36,534 bases of DNA from the NCBI GenBank assembly GCA_031270215.1, contig JAISYB010000042.1:1-36534 (forward strand), read 5' to 3'. The notes below the pieces were generated by a model, which was given only the letters and a program-made list of their open reading frames with translations, was not told the origin of the DNA and made no database searches. The translations under genes and the position numbers were made by a program. The stretch is from Streptococcaceae bacterium (GTDB taxonomy: Bacteria > Bacillota > Bacilli > Lactobacillales > Streptococcaceae). Shown here piece by piece: positions 18,980 through 28,577 of this stretch. Numbering within the stretch: the first letter of the stretch is position 1; the number at the start of each line of letters is the position of its first letter.

Positions 18980-21138
18980 TTAAATTCTTCGCCATTTGAG
19001 GCGCAAACTATTTAAAACAACTGAAATCGAGCTAAATGCCATTGCAGCGCCTGCAATCCATGGCAAAAGCAAACCAAATGCCGCAATTGGAATACCGACT
19101 AAATTATAAATCAGCGCCCAAAATAAGTTTTCGCGAATTGTTTGCATTGTCTTGCGTGAAATATCAATGCTTTTGGCGACATTTGTCACATCTCCTGTCA
19201 TTAATGTCACGTCAGCACTCTCGATTGCCACATCGCTGCCTGTTCCGATTGCGATCCCAACATCACTTACAACCAAGGCTGGCGCATCATTGACCCCATC
19301 TCCGACCATTGCAACACGCCCATTTGCTTGAAGTGCTTTGATTTTCTCCGCCTTCTCACTCGGAAAAACCTCCGCTAATACCTCGGTAATCCCGATTTTT
19401 ACTGCAATTGCTTGAGCGGTTTGCTGATTATCACCTGAGAGCATGATGACCCGCTTATTCATTTGGTGCAAACGAGCGACTGCCTGCTTACTTTCTACCT
19501 TAATCGTATCCTCGATTCCGATTGTCGCAATCAATTGATTGTCTACTGCTGCAAAGACAACTGTTTGCCCTTGATTTGCCATCATCGATGTATCCTGATT
19601 GGCAAGGTCAACTCCGTACTGCTGCATGAGCTGGCGATTACCGATGACAACTTCCTGTCCCTCAACGACAGCCTTTAGACCAGCTCCCAGTAAAGCGGTG
19701 AAATGCTCTAAAGTAAGTGTGGCTAGCTGTTCTTTTTTGCCGAAGCGGACAATAGCCTGCGACAAAGGGTGCTCAGACCCCGTTTCTGCTGTGATAATCA
19801 ACGGTAGCTTAGATTGGTCGATGACATCAATCTGCACAACCTCTGGGCGACCTGTCGTCAAGGTGCCTGTTTTGTCAAAAACGACCGTATCAACCTTTTG
19901 CAGAATTTCCAAAAACTGCCCACCCTTAAAGAGAATTCCCGACTTTGCCGAAACGCCACTGCCAACCATAATGGCGGTCGGTGTCGCAAGACCTAGCGCA
20001 CATGGACAAGCAATCACGAGAACAGAAACCCCCGCATTAAGCGCTGTGTAGAAGTTCCTTGTGATAATCAACCAAACGACAAAGGCGACTAGCGAAATCC
20101 CAATAACAATCGGCACAAAAACTGAGGAAATCTTATCTGCCAAACGCTGAATCGGCACCTTTTCCCCTTGCGCATTTTCGATAATCTTGATAATTTGCGC
20201 CAAGGTCGTATCTTGACCAATCTTAGTTACACGAATCAATACCAAGCCATTTTGATTAACCGACCCAGCAATGACTGCATCCGCTTCTCCCTATCAATCG
20301 GTAAGCTCTCACCAGTTAACAGCGACTCATCTACCGTAGTACTACCCTTAATAATCACACCGTCCACCGGTATCTTAGCACCCGGTAAAACCTTAACGAC
20401 ATCATCAAGACGAATATCTTTTATTGCTACCTTTTTCTCCACATCACCCTCAATGATTATTGCTTCGTTTGGCTGTAATTTAACAAGACTAGTAATCGCT
20501 GCAGTCGTCTGAGCCTTCGCTCGCTTTTCAAGATGTTTGCCAAGCAGGACAAAGGTAATCAAAATTGCGCTCGTTTCAAAATAAAGCATGGGGTGATGTA
20601 AATGTGCGAATTGGAAACGGAAGGTATTGACCACGCTAACCAGATAGGCAACCGTTGTCCCTAAAACAACCAAAACGTCCATATTAGCAATCCCGCCACG
20701 AATAGCACGATACGCCGATAGGTAAAAAGGAGCTGCAATAACAAACTGGACAATCCCCGCCAAGACTAGCTGCACCCAAGGATTGATAGTCAAATGACTG
20801 CCCGCCAAAAATGGCAAATGCTCTAGCATTGTAGCAAGCAGTGGCACAGATAATACAATCGCAACAATTAGCCTGATTCTATCTCGGCGATAAATAGCTT
20901 TGGCGATTGCTTCTTGGTCTGCTTTTGCCTTAACCGGTTGATAACCTATACTTTTAATTTTGGCAAAGATGTCAGCTTCACTCAATTTACTCGAATCAAA
21001 AGCGATTTGCCCTGTTTCTGTCGCTAGGTTAATGACCGCTTCGGTAATATTTGGATCCTTATTTAAGACTTTTTCGATTCTCTGCGCACATGCAGCACAG
21101 GTCATTCCTTCAATTCCAATGTTAATTGTTTGAACCAT
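18980..21138 (-). pseudogene. copA: Cu+ P-type ATPase CopA, split into two ORFs by a frameshift near 20284
   Basis: N-part (20236-21138) has GMTCAACAQRIEKV and TGESLPIDREK. C-part (18980-20245) has CPCALGLATPT, DKTGTLTTGRPEV and GDGVNDAPAL. Restoring one base (GAGAA[A]GCGGAT) gives TGESLPIDREKADAVIAGSVNQNGLVLIRVTKIGQDTTLAQ. Confidence 0.85.
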
Positions 21139-21187
21139 AGCTTGCCTCCTTCACTATGACGCGACATGCTCTAATTTCTGTAACACC

Positions 21188-21242
21188 ATTCTAACTGCTC
21201 AAAGAATGATTGGCAAGATAAGCGCATGTAATCTTTGATTAC
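21188..21242 (-). promoter_or_regulatory. Putative copA promoter with an upstream palindrome
   Basis: Minus strand TTGCCA (21211-21216), N17, TAGAAT (21188-21193). Palindrome GTAATC-AAA-GATTAC (21228-21242) lies 11 bp upstream of the -35. Confidence 0.5.
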
Positions 21243-21357
21243 CACCGTAAATAACTAGAAGATTTTGCGCAAACACTGGAGGGATTTAGTAAAATGTAGC
21301 GCTAGCTTCGACAAAAATCAGAAGCATGTCAGCTCATTTTTATTCCCCAAAAACAAG

Positions 21358-21388
21358 ATAAGGCTGAGTATAGCTACCCAAGCCTTAT
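21358..21388 (-). terminator. Terminator of metQNI
   Basis: Minus strand ATAAGGCTTGGGTA...TACTCAGCCTTAT then CTTGTTTTT. Confidence 0.8.
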
Positions 21389-21391
21389 TAA

Positions 21392-22075
21392 TCATCTTGT
21401 TCTTCCTTTACCTGCTATTTTTGCAGCAATGTTTCCTAGAATTTGTGTGAGAAAAACGATAACAAGGACAAATACTAGAGATAGAAATGTCACATCTCCT
21501 CTACCACGTTGATAGCCCTGTTGCAATGCCATCGCACCAAGTCCGCCACCGCCAACTGCTCCCGCCATCGCAGTTAAACCAATCAGATTAATTACCGTAA
21601 AACTTGACGCACGAATGATTGACACCAATCCCTCTTTCAGATAAACACGAATGATAATGTCAAGATTACTTGAACCCATTGCTTTTGCTGCTTCGACAAC
21701 TCCTGGATCAACCTCTAGTAAGGCATTTTCGATTTGTCTTGCAAAAAAAGGAATCGTTCCAATAACAATCGGCACTGTCACAGCTGCCGTTCCGACAGAT
21801 GTCCCAACCACAAGGCGCGTAAAAGGCATGATAATTGCCAGTAAAATGATAAATGGAATTGAGCGTCCGATATTAACCACTTTATCTAATAGCCAGTAAA
21901 CGGGCGCTTTCGGCAAAAGTCCCTTAGTATCAGTAATCAACAAGGCGATTCCTAAAAACAAGCCAATAAGACCTGCGATAAGAGCTGCAATCAAGATCAT
22001 CTGTAAGGTTTCAAGTGTTGCCTGCCAAAAATCTGTTCCTAAAAGCACTGCATTAGGGAATAATTTTTCAAACAT
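21392..22075 (-). CDS. metI: Methionine ABC transporter permease (MetI/MetP)
   Basis: Permease with EAAKAMGSSNLDIIIRVYLKE (EAA loop), next to metN and metQ. Confidence 0.92.
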   Translation of the reverse strand: MFEKLFPNAVLLGTDFWQATLETLQMILIAALIAGLIGLFLGIALLITDTKGLLPKAPVYWLLDKVVNIGRSIPFIILLAIIMPFTRLVVGTSVGTAAVTVPIVIGTIPFFARQIENALLEVDPGVVEAAKAMGSSNLDIIIRVYLKEGLVSIIRASSFTVINLIGLTAMAGAVGGGGLGAMALQQGYQRGRGDVTFLSLVFVLVIVFLTQILGNIAAKIAGKGRTR

Positions 22076-23087
22076 TTCGCTCACCTCCAACCACTGTAAT
22101 CACTACATCCTGCGTCTTAAGATATTGCTTGAGTGCTGCAAAGTCAGAAATATTCTCCAAAGTAACCAATAAGCTACCTATCGGCGTGTTCTGCACAAAG
22201 TCCAAATCTCCATAAAAAATATTCGCAACAATCCCAAATTCCTTATAAAGATTAATAATAATCGGCTCGGTGGTCTTTTTTCCTGAAAATTTTAGCTCAT
22301 AAAGTATCTTATCAGTGCGGGAGGTAATGTTTTTTTCGGCTTGTTCAATATGTGTCGCCGTTCGGATAAAGTCAATCGTCAATGGATTTTGAGGATTTTG
22401 GAAAATATCAATAATCTGACCTTTTTCAATAACTTTGCCGTTTTCCATTACCGCAACCTGATTGCAAATCTCTTTAACAACCTGCATTTCATGCGTGATA
22501 ATGACAATCGTAATACCTAGCTTTTCATTGATTGATTTTAATAATTCAAGAACTGCTAGAGTTGTTTTTGGATCAAGCGCACTGGTCGCTTCATCACAAA
22601 GTAGGATTTTCGGATCATTAGCTAATGCACGGGCAATCGCTACCCGCTGCTTTTGACCACCTGAGAGTTGAAGCGGATAAGCTTCTTTTTTATCTAAGAT
22701 ACCTACCAAATCAAGCAAGTTGTCAACCTTTTCTATGGTTTCTGCCTTGGATAATTTGCTACCCTTTAGGGGAAAAGCGACATTATCAAAAACTGTCCTA
22801 CTTTCCATCAAATTAAAATGTTGGAAAATCATTCCGATATTCTTGCGTGCTTGACGTAAGTCGTGGCTGCTTAGTGACAGCAAGTCCGTTCCATCAACGA
22901 TTACCTCACCACGAGTCGGTGCTTGGAGCAAGTTAATTACCCGTACCAGCGTTGATTTTCCTGCACCACTATAACCAACAATCCCGTAAATATCTCCTTT
23001 TTCAATTTCTAAGGAAACGTCACTGACTGCGACAACCGTCTTATCCTTTGCAGTAAATTTCACATCAATATCTTTTAAGCTAATCAT
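22068..23087 (-). CDS. metN: Methionine ABC transporter ATP-binding protein MetN (with C-terminal NIL-type domain)
   Basis: [61 protein letters not shown]. Confidence 0.94.
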   Translation of the reverse strand: MISLKDIDVKFTAKDKTVVAVSDVSLEIEKGDIYGIVGYSGAGKSTLVRVINLLQAPTRGEVIVDGTDLLSLSSHDLRQARKNIGMIFQHFNLMESRTVFDNVAFPLKGSKLSKAETIEKVDNLLDLVGILDKKEAYPLQLSGGQKQRVAIARALANDPKILLCDEATSALDPKTTLAVLELLKSINEKLGITIVIITHEMQVVKEICNQVAVMENGKVIEKGQIIDIFQNPQNPLTIDFIRTATHIEQAEKNITSRTDKILYELKFSGKKTTEPIIINLYKEFGIVANIFYGDLDFVQNTPIGSLLVTLENISDFAALKQYLKTQDVVITVVGGERNV

Positions 23088-23171
23088 ATGCACTACCTTT
23101 ACTCTACTCTTTATACAACAATACAAAGCGGTCGCTTCCATTAAGGAAACAACCCCTTCATTAATTTCAAA

Positions 23172-24002
23172 CTACTTATCTGCATCTTCCCATGCTGGAA
23201 TGTCGCCCGTCTTTTCAATCATCTCTGCAGTATGTTTAGTTTGATAAGCTTTCACAATCTTTTTGAAGTCTGCTTTATTCTTATCTTTCTTACGCACTGC
23301 AATCACATTTTTATAAAGCTCAGATACCTTAGATAAATGGTCGGTATCAATATAAATTGCTGATTCCTGAGGTGTTGTGTGTAACTGGTCAATCACGAAA
23401 TTCGTGTTTATCGTTGCTGCTGTTACATCTGGCAATACTGAGGTCAACTGATCAGCCTGGATTTCTTGAATCTTGATTTTCTTGTTGTAATTTTTAATAT
23501 CCTTAACTGTCGGCGAAGATGGTGCATCCTTTTTCAACTCAATGACATCAATTGCTTCTAGCAATTGCAACGCACGACCACCATTTGTGACGTCATTAGG
23601 AATTGCAACTGTATCGCCGTCCTTTAAATCAGCATAATTTTTGATTTTTTCAGAATACAAACCAAATGGTGATACTAATGTATAAGCAATATGCACTAAG
23701 TTTTGTTTGTTTTCTTCATTGTAGTTATTCAAATATGCCACGTGCTGGAATGAATTTAAATCAAGCGACCCATCTGCCAATGCAGGATTTTCTTCTGTAT
23801 ATCCCGAAAATAGCTTAACATCAAGCGTAATGCCTTCTTTTTTCAGCGACTCTCCAACATGCTCCCAAATTTCTTTTTGCGAGTCACTCGCAACACCAAC
23901 CACGTATTTATGGTCTTCCTTAGATTCCTTTTTGCTTGACCCACATGCAGTTAAGCTAATCACTGCAACAACTGCAACAAGCGCTGTAATTAATTTTTTC
24001 AT
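23172..24002 (-). CDS. metQ: Methionine-binding lipoprotein, NlpA/MetQ family
   Basis: MKKLITALVAVVAVISLTACGSSKKE lipobox; GVASDSQKEIWEHV...ENPALADGSLDLNSFQHVAYL. RBS GTAGGAGGAG before the ATG at 24002. Confidence 0.93.
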   Translation of the reverse strand: MKKLITALVAVVAVISLTACGSSKKESKEDHKYVVGVASDSQKEIWEHVGESLKKEGITLDVKLFSGYTEENPALADGSLDLNSFQHVAYLNNYNEENKQNLVHIAYTLVSPFGLYSEKIKNYADLKDGDTVAIPNDVTNGGRALQLLEAIDVIELKKDAPSSPTVKDIKNYNKKIKIQEIQADQLTSVLPDVTAATINTNFVIDQLHTTPQESAIYIDTDHLSKVSELYKNVIAVRKKDKNKADFKKIVKAYQTKHTAEMIEKTGDIPAWEDADK

Positions 24003-24333
24003 ATAAACTCCTCCTACTTCTTTTTCAAATGTTACATCTTCAATCATATTACAAAATAAGATAAATGGGTAATACAGCTTTTCTATCACAGCTTAATACT
24101 TTCTTTATCAGTAAACTTAAAAGTAAATAAATGAACCTTTCTAATCGTAACAATACTCAAGGGGAAATTCAAGTCACAAATACCGAACATCTACGGATAA
24201 TATTTAGTAATTAAGAGCTCCCCAGATTAGCCTATTTAGCTATAATCACGTATTAGCTGTTTTGCTCATTTCAGATTGATAGATTATTGATCCTTATTTT
24301 AGGAGATAAATCCACACCGCTGTTTTAGCTTCA

Positions 24334-24349
24334 TGTTTCACGGGAAACA
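24334..24349. promoter_or_regulatory. parS-like site, one mismatch to consensus
   Basis: TGTTTCACGGGAAACA versus TGTTTCACGTGAAACA (15/16). Confidence 0.6.
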
Positions 24350-24390
24350 ATTAGCGCCGACTAGTCAGCACCTAAGTAAAACCCGCTAAG

Positions 24391-24527
24391 GCACGTTCAC
24401 TAGCTTTTCCGTAATCTGTCCAGTTTGATAAAGCTTTTCAATCATTTCATCAATGACTGAGGCTTTGTCAGTTGCTTGAAGGTCTAAAATCGTTGCTTCT
24501 TTAACTAAATAAATCAGTAATTTTCAT
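24391..24527 (-). pseudogene. fruA: Remnant of the PTS fructose transporter fruA (N-terminal EIIA part only)
   Basis: AAAGGAG RBS, then MKITDLFS* with a frameshift into KEATILDLQATDKASVIDEMIEKLYQTGQITEKLVN..., which resembles the N-terminus of PTS EIIA(Fru) proteins; ends after ~45 codons. Confidence 0.7.
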
Positions 24528-24591
24528 CTGTTTTCTCCTTTAGGATAAATATTCTTGAAACCACAATAACGGCTGAAATGGCTTGTTCTGA

Positions 24592-25509
24592 TTAGTGTTT
24601 TAACTGCTCAATTGATACCTGCTGCAATATTTCTTTAATAAAATCAGCAGTTGCTAAATCAACAGAAAATGCAGTTGCCGTGCCACATGCTACACCATAT
24701 TTAAAGCTTTCAATTGCGTCCTGCGTTTGATGGAAAGTCCCAACAAAACCGGCAATCATCGAGTCGCCCGCACCAACTGAATTTTTAACCTTGCCAATAA
24801 TCGGTTTGGCGAAGTAATTACCGTCTTTGGTAAAGAGTAATGCACCGTCACCTGCCATTGAAATTAAAACGTGCTTAGCACCGTCCTCCAAAAGACGTTC
24901 ACCATAAGGAATAATTTCTTCAATCGTTTTTAAGGTGACATTATAAATATCGCCAAGCTCATGATTGTTTGGTTTAATCACTAAAGGCTGCTTGGGTAGG
25001 GCATGAAGTAGAGTTTTGCCTTCAATGTCAATCACAAAATCAGCACCACTTTCGGTGACAATCGCAATTAACTCTTCGTAAACCGTGTTACCAAGACTTT
25101 TTGGTGCGCTACCAGCAAAAACTACAATATCTTCGGCGGTCAGCTGTTTTAGTTTTGCTTTTAAATCAGCTAACTCGGCATTAGAAATCTGAGGTCCTGT
25201 GCCATTAATTTCCGTTTCTAAATCGCTCTTCACCTTAACATTAATTCGAGTATCCTCAGAAACATCAGTAAAATTCGTTTGAATTGCCTCGTTTTTTAAA
25301 GCTTCTGTAATGAATTTACCTGTAAAGCCACCGACAAAGCCTAGAGCAGTCGACTCTGCGCCGATTTGTTTTAACACTCGTGAAACATTAATTCCTTTGC
25401 CGCCAGCAAATTTATCATCACTCGTCATGCGATTAACCGCTCCGAGCTTTAAGCTTTCCAGTCTAACGATAAAATCAATCGACGGATTAAGGGTCACTGT
25501 ATAAATCAT
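24592..25509 (-). CDS. fruK: 1-phosphofructokinase (PfkB family)
   Basis: MIYTVTLNPSIDFIVRLE, GGKGINVSRVLKQIG, VGAGDSMIAGFVG. Confidence 0.95.
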   Translation of the reverse strand: MIYTVTLNPSIDFIVRLESLKLGAVNRMTSDDKFAGGKGINVSRVLKQIGAESTALGFVGGFTGKFITEALKNEAIQTNFTDVSEDTRINVKVKSDLETEINGTGPQISNAELADLKAKLKQLTAEDIVVFAGSAPKSLGNTVYEELIAIVTESGADFVIDIEGKTLLHALPKQPLVIKPNNHELGDIYNVTLKTIEEIIPYGERLLEDGAKHVLISMAGDGALLFTKDGNYFAKPIIGKVKNSVGAGDSMIAGFVGTFHQTQDAIESFKYGVACGTATAFSVDLATADFIKEILQQVSIEQLKH

Positions 25510-25521
25510 TTTTCCTCCTAT

Positions 25522-25685
25522 ACTAAAATGCTGAATGAACTAGTTCTGACACATGCGAACGGTAGACGATTCTAATTTCAAGATAAGTGAAACTGGGCGC
25601 TTTAGCGCCGTAGTTGAACTATTGAAAGAAATTAAGCGACTCGAAAGCACGTGGCAAGCTCACGAAGCTGGATTAACTAAAATGC
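25522..25685. repeat. ~150-bp insert flanked by a 10-bp direct repeat (ACTAAAATGC) between fruR and fruK
   Basis: ACTAAAATGC at 25522-25531 and 25676-25685 (14 bp with one mismatch when extended to ACTAAAATGCyGAA); internal GGCGC-TTTA-GCGCC hairpin. Confidence 0.45.
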
Positions 25686-25711
25686 CGAAACAAATATACT
25701 TGACGCCTTGT

Positions 25712-26398
25712 CTAATTCGTAATCAACTTTGCAGCAGTTAAGTCGGCAATTTTACAAAAAGTTACCTTATCAAGCTTCGTTTTATCAGTCAAAATATAAG
25801 CATGCTCGGCTTGCTCAATCGCCGCTCGTTTAATCATCGCTTCTAAGTTGTCTGGCGTTGAATAACCAAAATGATCATGGACACCATTCACACCAATAAA
25901 TGCTCGGTTAATCTGATACGACTTCAGCTGCTCAACCGCCTGCATTCCAATAATAGCATCGGTGGTCGTCTTAATCTGCCCACCTAAAACAATTGTTTCA
26001 ACACCTGAATTGACCAAATTGGTCGCATGGTGCAAGGAATTAGTCACCACCTTGATTGATTTATTCTTGAGCAAGGGCACCAAAAAACTAGTCGTTGTCC
26101 CTGCGTCCAGATAAATGACTTCATTATCCAAAACAAATTGCGCAGCCTTCTGAGCTATTTTTTGCTTTTCTTGCGTGTTTTTGCTCGTTTTTTCCAAATA
26201 AGTCGGTTCATCAATCGGCGAAATTTTTTCTGCACCACCGTGAATTCTAAGTAGCTTTCCCTGCGTTTCCAAACGCGCTAAATCCCTGCGAATTGTTGCC
26301 TTAGACGTTTGAAATTTCTCAGCCAATTCAATGGTTGACACACGCTCATGTCGTTCAAGATATTTTTGAATTTGCTCTTCTCTTTCCTTTGTAAGCAT
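25712..26398 (-). CDS. fruR: DeoR-family transcriptional repressor of the fructose operon
   Basis: MLTKEREEQIQKYLERHERVSTIELAEKFQTSKATIRRDLARLETQGKLLRIHGGA; YLDAGTTTSFLVPLL sensor domain. Confidence 0.92.
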   Translation of the reverse strand: MLTKEREEQIQKYLERHERVSTIELAEKFQTSKATIRRDLARLETQGKLLRIHGGAEKISPIDEPTYLEKTSKNTQEKQKIAQKAAQFVLDNEVIYLDAGTTTSFLVPLLKNKSIKVVTNSLHHATNLVNSGVETIVLGGQIKTTTDAIIGMQAVEQLKSYQINRAFIGVNGVHDHFGYSTPDNLEAMIKRAAIEQAEHAYILTDKTKLDKVTFCKIADLTAAKLITN

Positions 26399-26415
26399 TC
26401 CGATCAACTCCTTAA

Positions 26416-26455
26416 AATTATAATAACATCATTTTTGAATCAAAATCAATCAAAA
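26416..26455 (-). promoter_or_regulatory. fruR promoter with DeoR-type direct repeats
   Basis: AATCAAAA at 26438-26445 and 26448-26455 (TTTTGATT on the minus strand, 10-bp period) next to the -35; -10 TATAAT at 26416-26421. Confidence 0.5.
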
Positions 26456-26617
26456 GTACGCAATCATATCTTAAAATTAAACACTTTGAAAATCCCTTGT
26501 GGCAAATACCAACTTGATGAAAAGCAAAAAAGCCCAACCAGATTATACCGAACAAATCTAGCAAAGCTTTAAGTGGGTCAAAAAAAGTTATAAATTTTTA
26601 GGTCTTAAGAAAAATAA

Positions 26618-26643
26618 AAAAAGAATAGTCTAAGACTATCCCA
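26618..26643 (-). terminator. Terminator of the ribosomal protein operon
   Basis: Minus strand GATAGTC-TTA-GACTATTCTTTTTTTATTTTT. Confidence 0.8.
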
Positions 26644-26644
26644 G

Positions 26645-26765
26645 AAATTGATTCAACTGAGCGTCCCCGCAGCACTTAGCTGCGGGAGCTTAATAGAGCT
26701 AGACTAAGCATTTCGCCATCATCATAACACTCAAATTTGACTCTAGCAAGGTAGGTCTTGCTAGA
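26645..26765 (-). ncRNA. L17 downstream element-like structured 3' UTR
   Basis: Immediately downstream of rplQ: hairpins CTAGCAAG/CTTGCTAG (8 bp) and CCCGCAG/CTGCGGG (7 bp) before the terminator. Matches the known position of the L17DE motif in lactic acid bacteria; assignment rests on position and structure only. Confidence 0.6.
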
Positions 26766-26777
26766 AAAACATTTTAA

Positions 26778-27158
26778 TTAAACAAATTCGATGATTGCCA
26801 TTGGTGCAGCATCACCACGACGTGGTTCAGTTTTTAGAATACGTGTGTAGCCGCCGTTACGCTCTTTAAAGCGTTCAGCTAACTCGCCAAATAACTTTTG
26901 TAATGCATATTCGATTTGAACATCATCATCAACCTCTTTAATCGAAGCGACTTCATGACGAACATATGCAGCTGCTTGACGGCGTGCATGTAAATCTCCG
27001 CGCTTGCCTAATGTAATCATTTTTTCAACAGATTTACGCACTTCTTTTGCACGTGTTTCTGTTGTCACGATTGCTTCGTTAATGATTAAATCAGTCGTTA
27101 AATCACGGAGCATTGCTTTACGTTGTGAACTTGTACGTCCTAATTTACGATAAGACAC
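26778..27158 (-). CDS. rplQ: 50S ribosomal protein L17
   Basis: [25 protein letters not shown]... Confidence 0.98.
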   Translation of the reverse strand: MSYRKLGRTSSQRKAMLRDLTTDLIINEAIVTTETRAKEVRKSVEKMITLGKRGDLHARRQAAAYVRHEVASIKEVDDDVQIEYALQKLFGELAERFKERNGGYTRILKTEPRRGDAAPMAIIEFV

Positions 27159-27176
27159 TTGTTTTCCCTCCTTGAA

Positions 27177-28115
27177 CTAATCTTCTGGACGAAGTCCTAA
27201 ATCTAACTCGTGTAGTTTAGCTTTCACTTCTTCGAGTGATTTACGTCCTAAATTGCGTACTTTAATCATTTCTGGTTCAGTTTTGATTGTTAATTCTTGA
27301 ATTGTGTTAATACCCGCACGCTTTAAGCAATTGTAAGAACGAACAGATAAGTCCATTTCTTCAATCGTCATCTCTAACACTTTTTCTTTTTTGGTTTCTT
27401 CTTTCTCAACCATTACCTCAACCTTTTGGCCAAGATCGGTTAAATCAACAAAAATACCTAGATGTTCGGTCAATATCTTAGCTGATAAGCTCAATGCATC
27501 CTGCGGAATGATTGAACCATTAGTCCAAATCTCCATTGTCAATTTGTCGTAGTTATCATCCTTACCAACACGTGTTTGCTCTACTTGGTAGTTAACACGG
27601 CTAACCGGTGTATAGTTTGAATCTACTGCTAAAAATCCAATAGGTTGACCTTCTTTTTTGTTTTCCTCTGCTTGAACATAGCCTCTGCCTGTATTAACAG
27701 TCAAGGTTGCTCGCAAGCTTTTGCCCTCAGCGATTTCAAATAATTGATGATCCTTATTTAAAATTTCAACATCGCTATCAGTTAAAATATCACCAGCAGT
27801 AACAATCTGCGGACCAACTGCATCAATTTCAATTGTTCTTTCTTCATCGGTAAACATTTTGACAGCTAAGCCTTTGATGTTCAAGAGAATTTGTGTTACA
27901 TCTTCTCTTACGCCATCTACTGTTCCAAACTCATGTAAGACACCATCAATTTGAACATTAGTAACTGCTGCACCTGATAAAGAAGAAAGCAGGATACGAC
28001 GTAATGAATTACCTAACGTTGTTCCATAGCCTCTTTCCAGAGGTTCTACGACAAATTTGCCATAGTTGATAGCTTCATCAATTTTTTCAATTCTTGGTTT
28101 TTCAAACTCAATCAT
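27177..28115 (-). CDS. rpoA: DNA-directed RNA polymerase subunit alpha
   Basis: [13 protein letters not shown]...[24 protein letters not shown]; alpha-CTD at the C-terminus. Confidence 0.98.
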   Translation of the reverse strand: MIEFEKPRIEKIDEAINYGKFVVEPLERGYGTTLGNSLRRILLSSLSGAAVTNVQIDGVLHEFGTVDGVREDVTQILLNIKGLAVKMFTDEERTIEIDAVGPQIVTAGDILTDSDVEILNKDHQLFEIAEGKSLRATLTVNTGRGYVQAEENKKEGQPIGFLAVDSNYTPVSRVNYQVEQTRVGKDDNYDKLTMEIWTNGSIIPQDALSLSAKILTEHLGIFVDLTDLGQKVEVMVEKEETKKEKVLEMTIEEMDLSVRSYNCLKRAGINTIQELTIKTEPEMIKVRNLGRKSLEEVKAKLHELDLGLRPED

Positions 28116-28168
28116 TTATTAGTTACTCCTTTCAAAACGAGAAGTGTCAGTCATTCTACAGTAAATTA

Positions 28169-28555
28169 CTATACACGACGACGTTTTGGAGGACGAGCAC
28201 CATTATGTGGAACTGGAGTGACGTCACGAATCGCTGTTACTTCAAGACCTGTTGCTTGTAAAGCACGAATTGCTGCCTCACGACCACTTCCTGGTCCTTT
28301 AACTGTCACATCAACTGATTTTAAACCATGTTCCATAGCTGATTTAGCCGCTGTTTCTGAAGCCATTTGTGCAGCAAATGGAGTTGATTTTTTAGAACCT
28401 TTAAATCCTAGAGCGCCTGCTGAAGACCATGCTAACGCATTGCCATGAACATCAGTAATCATTACGATTGTGTTATTGAATGTTGAATGAATATGTGCAA
28501 TACCTGATTCAATATTCTTTTTCACACGGCGTTTCCGAGTTGGTTTTTTTGCCAC
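28169..28555 (-). CDS. rpsK: 30S ribosomal protein S11
   Basis: [30 protein letters not shown]. Confidence 0.98.
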   Translation of the reverse strand: MAKKPTRKRRVKKNIESGIAHIHSTFNNTIVMITDVHGNALAWSSAGALGFKGSKKSTPFAAQMASETAAKSAMEHGLKSVDVTVKGPGSGREAAIRALQATGLEVTAIRDVTPVPHNGARPPKRRRV

Positions 28556-28577
28556 GTTTCACTACCTCCTTAAACTA

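Noticed and set aside
19599-20051. 150-aa plus-strand ORF (and other plus-strand ORFs over copA)
   Set aside because: Antisense to the conserved P-type ATPase catalytic core (DKTGT, CPC); no independent support.
24100-24330. Possible T-box, S-box or SAM riboswitch upstream of metQ
   Set aside because: No T-box GGUGG/ACCGCG-type sequence or recognisable SAM riboswitch core could be found by eye on the transcribed strand; a cmscan would be decisive.
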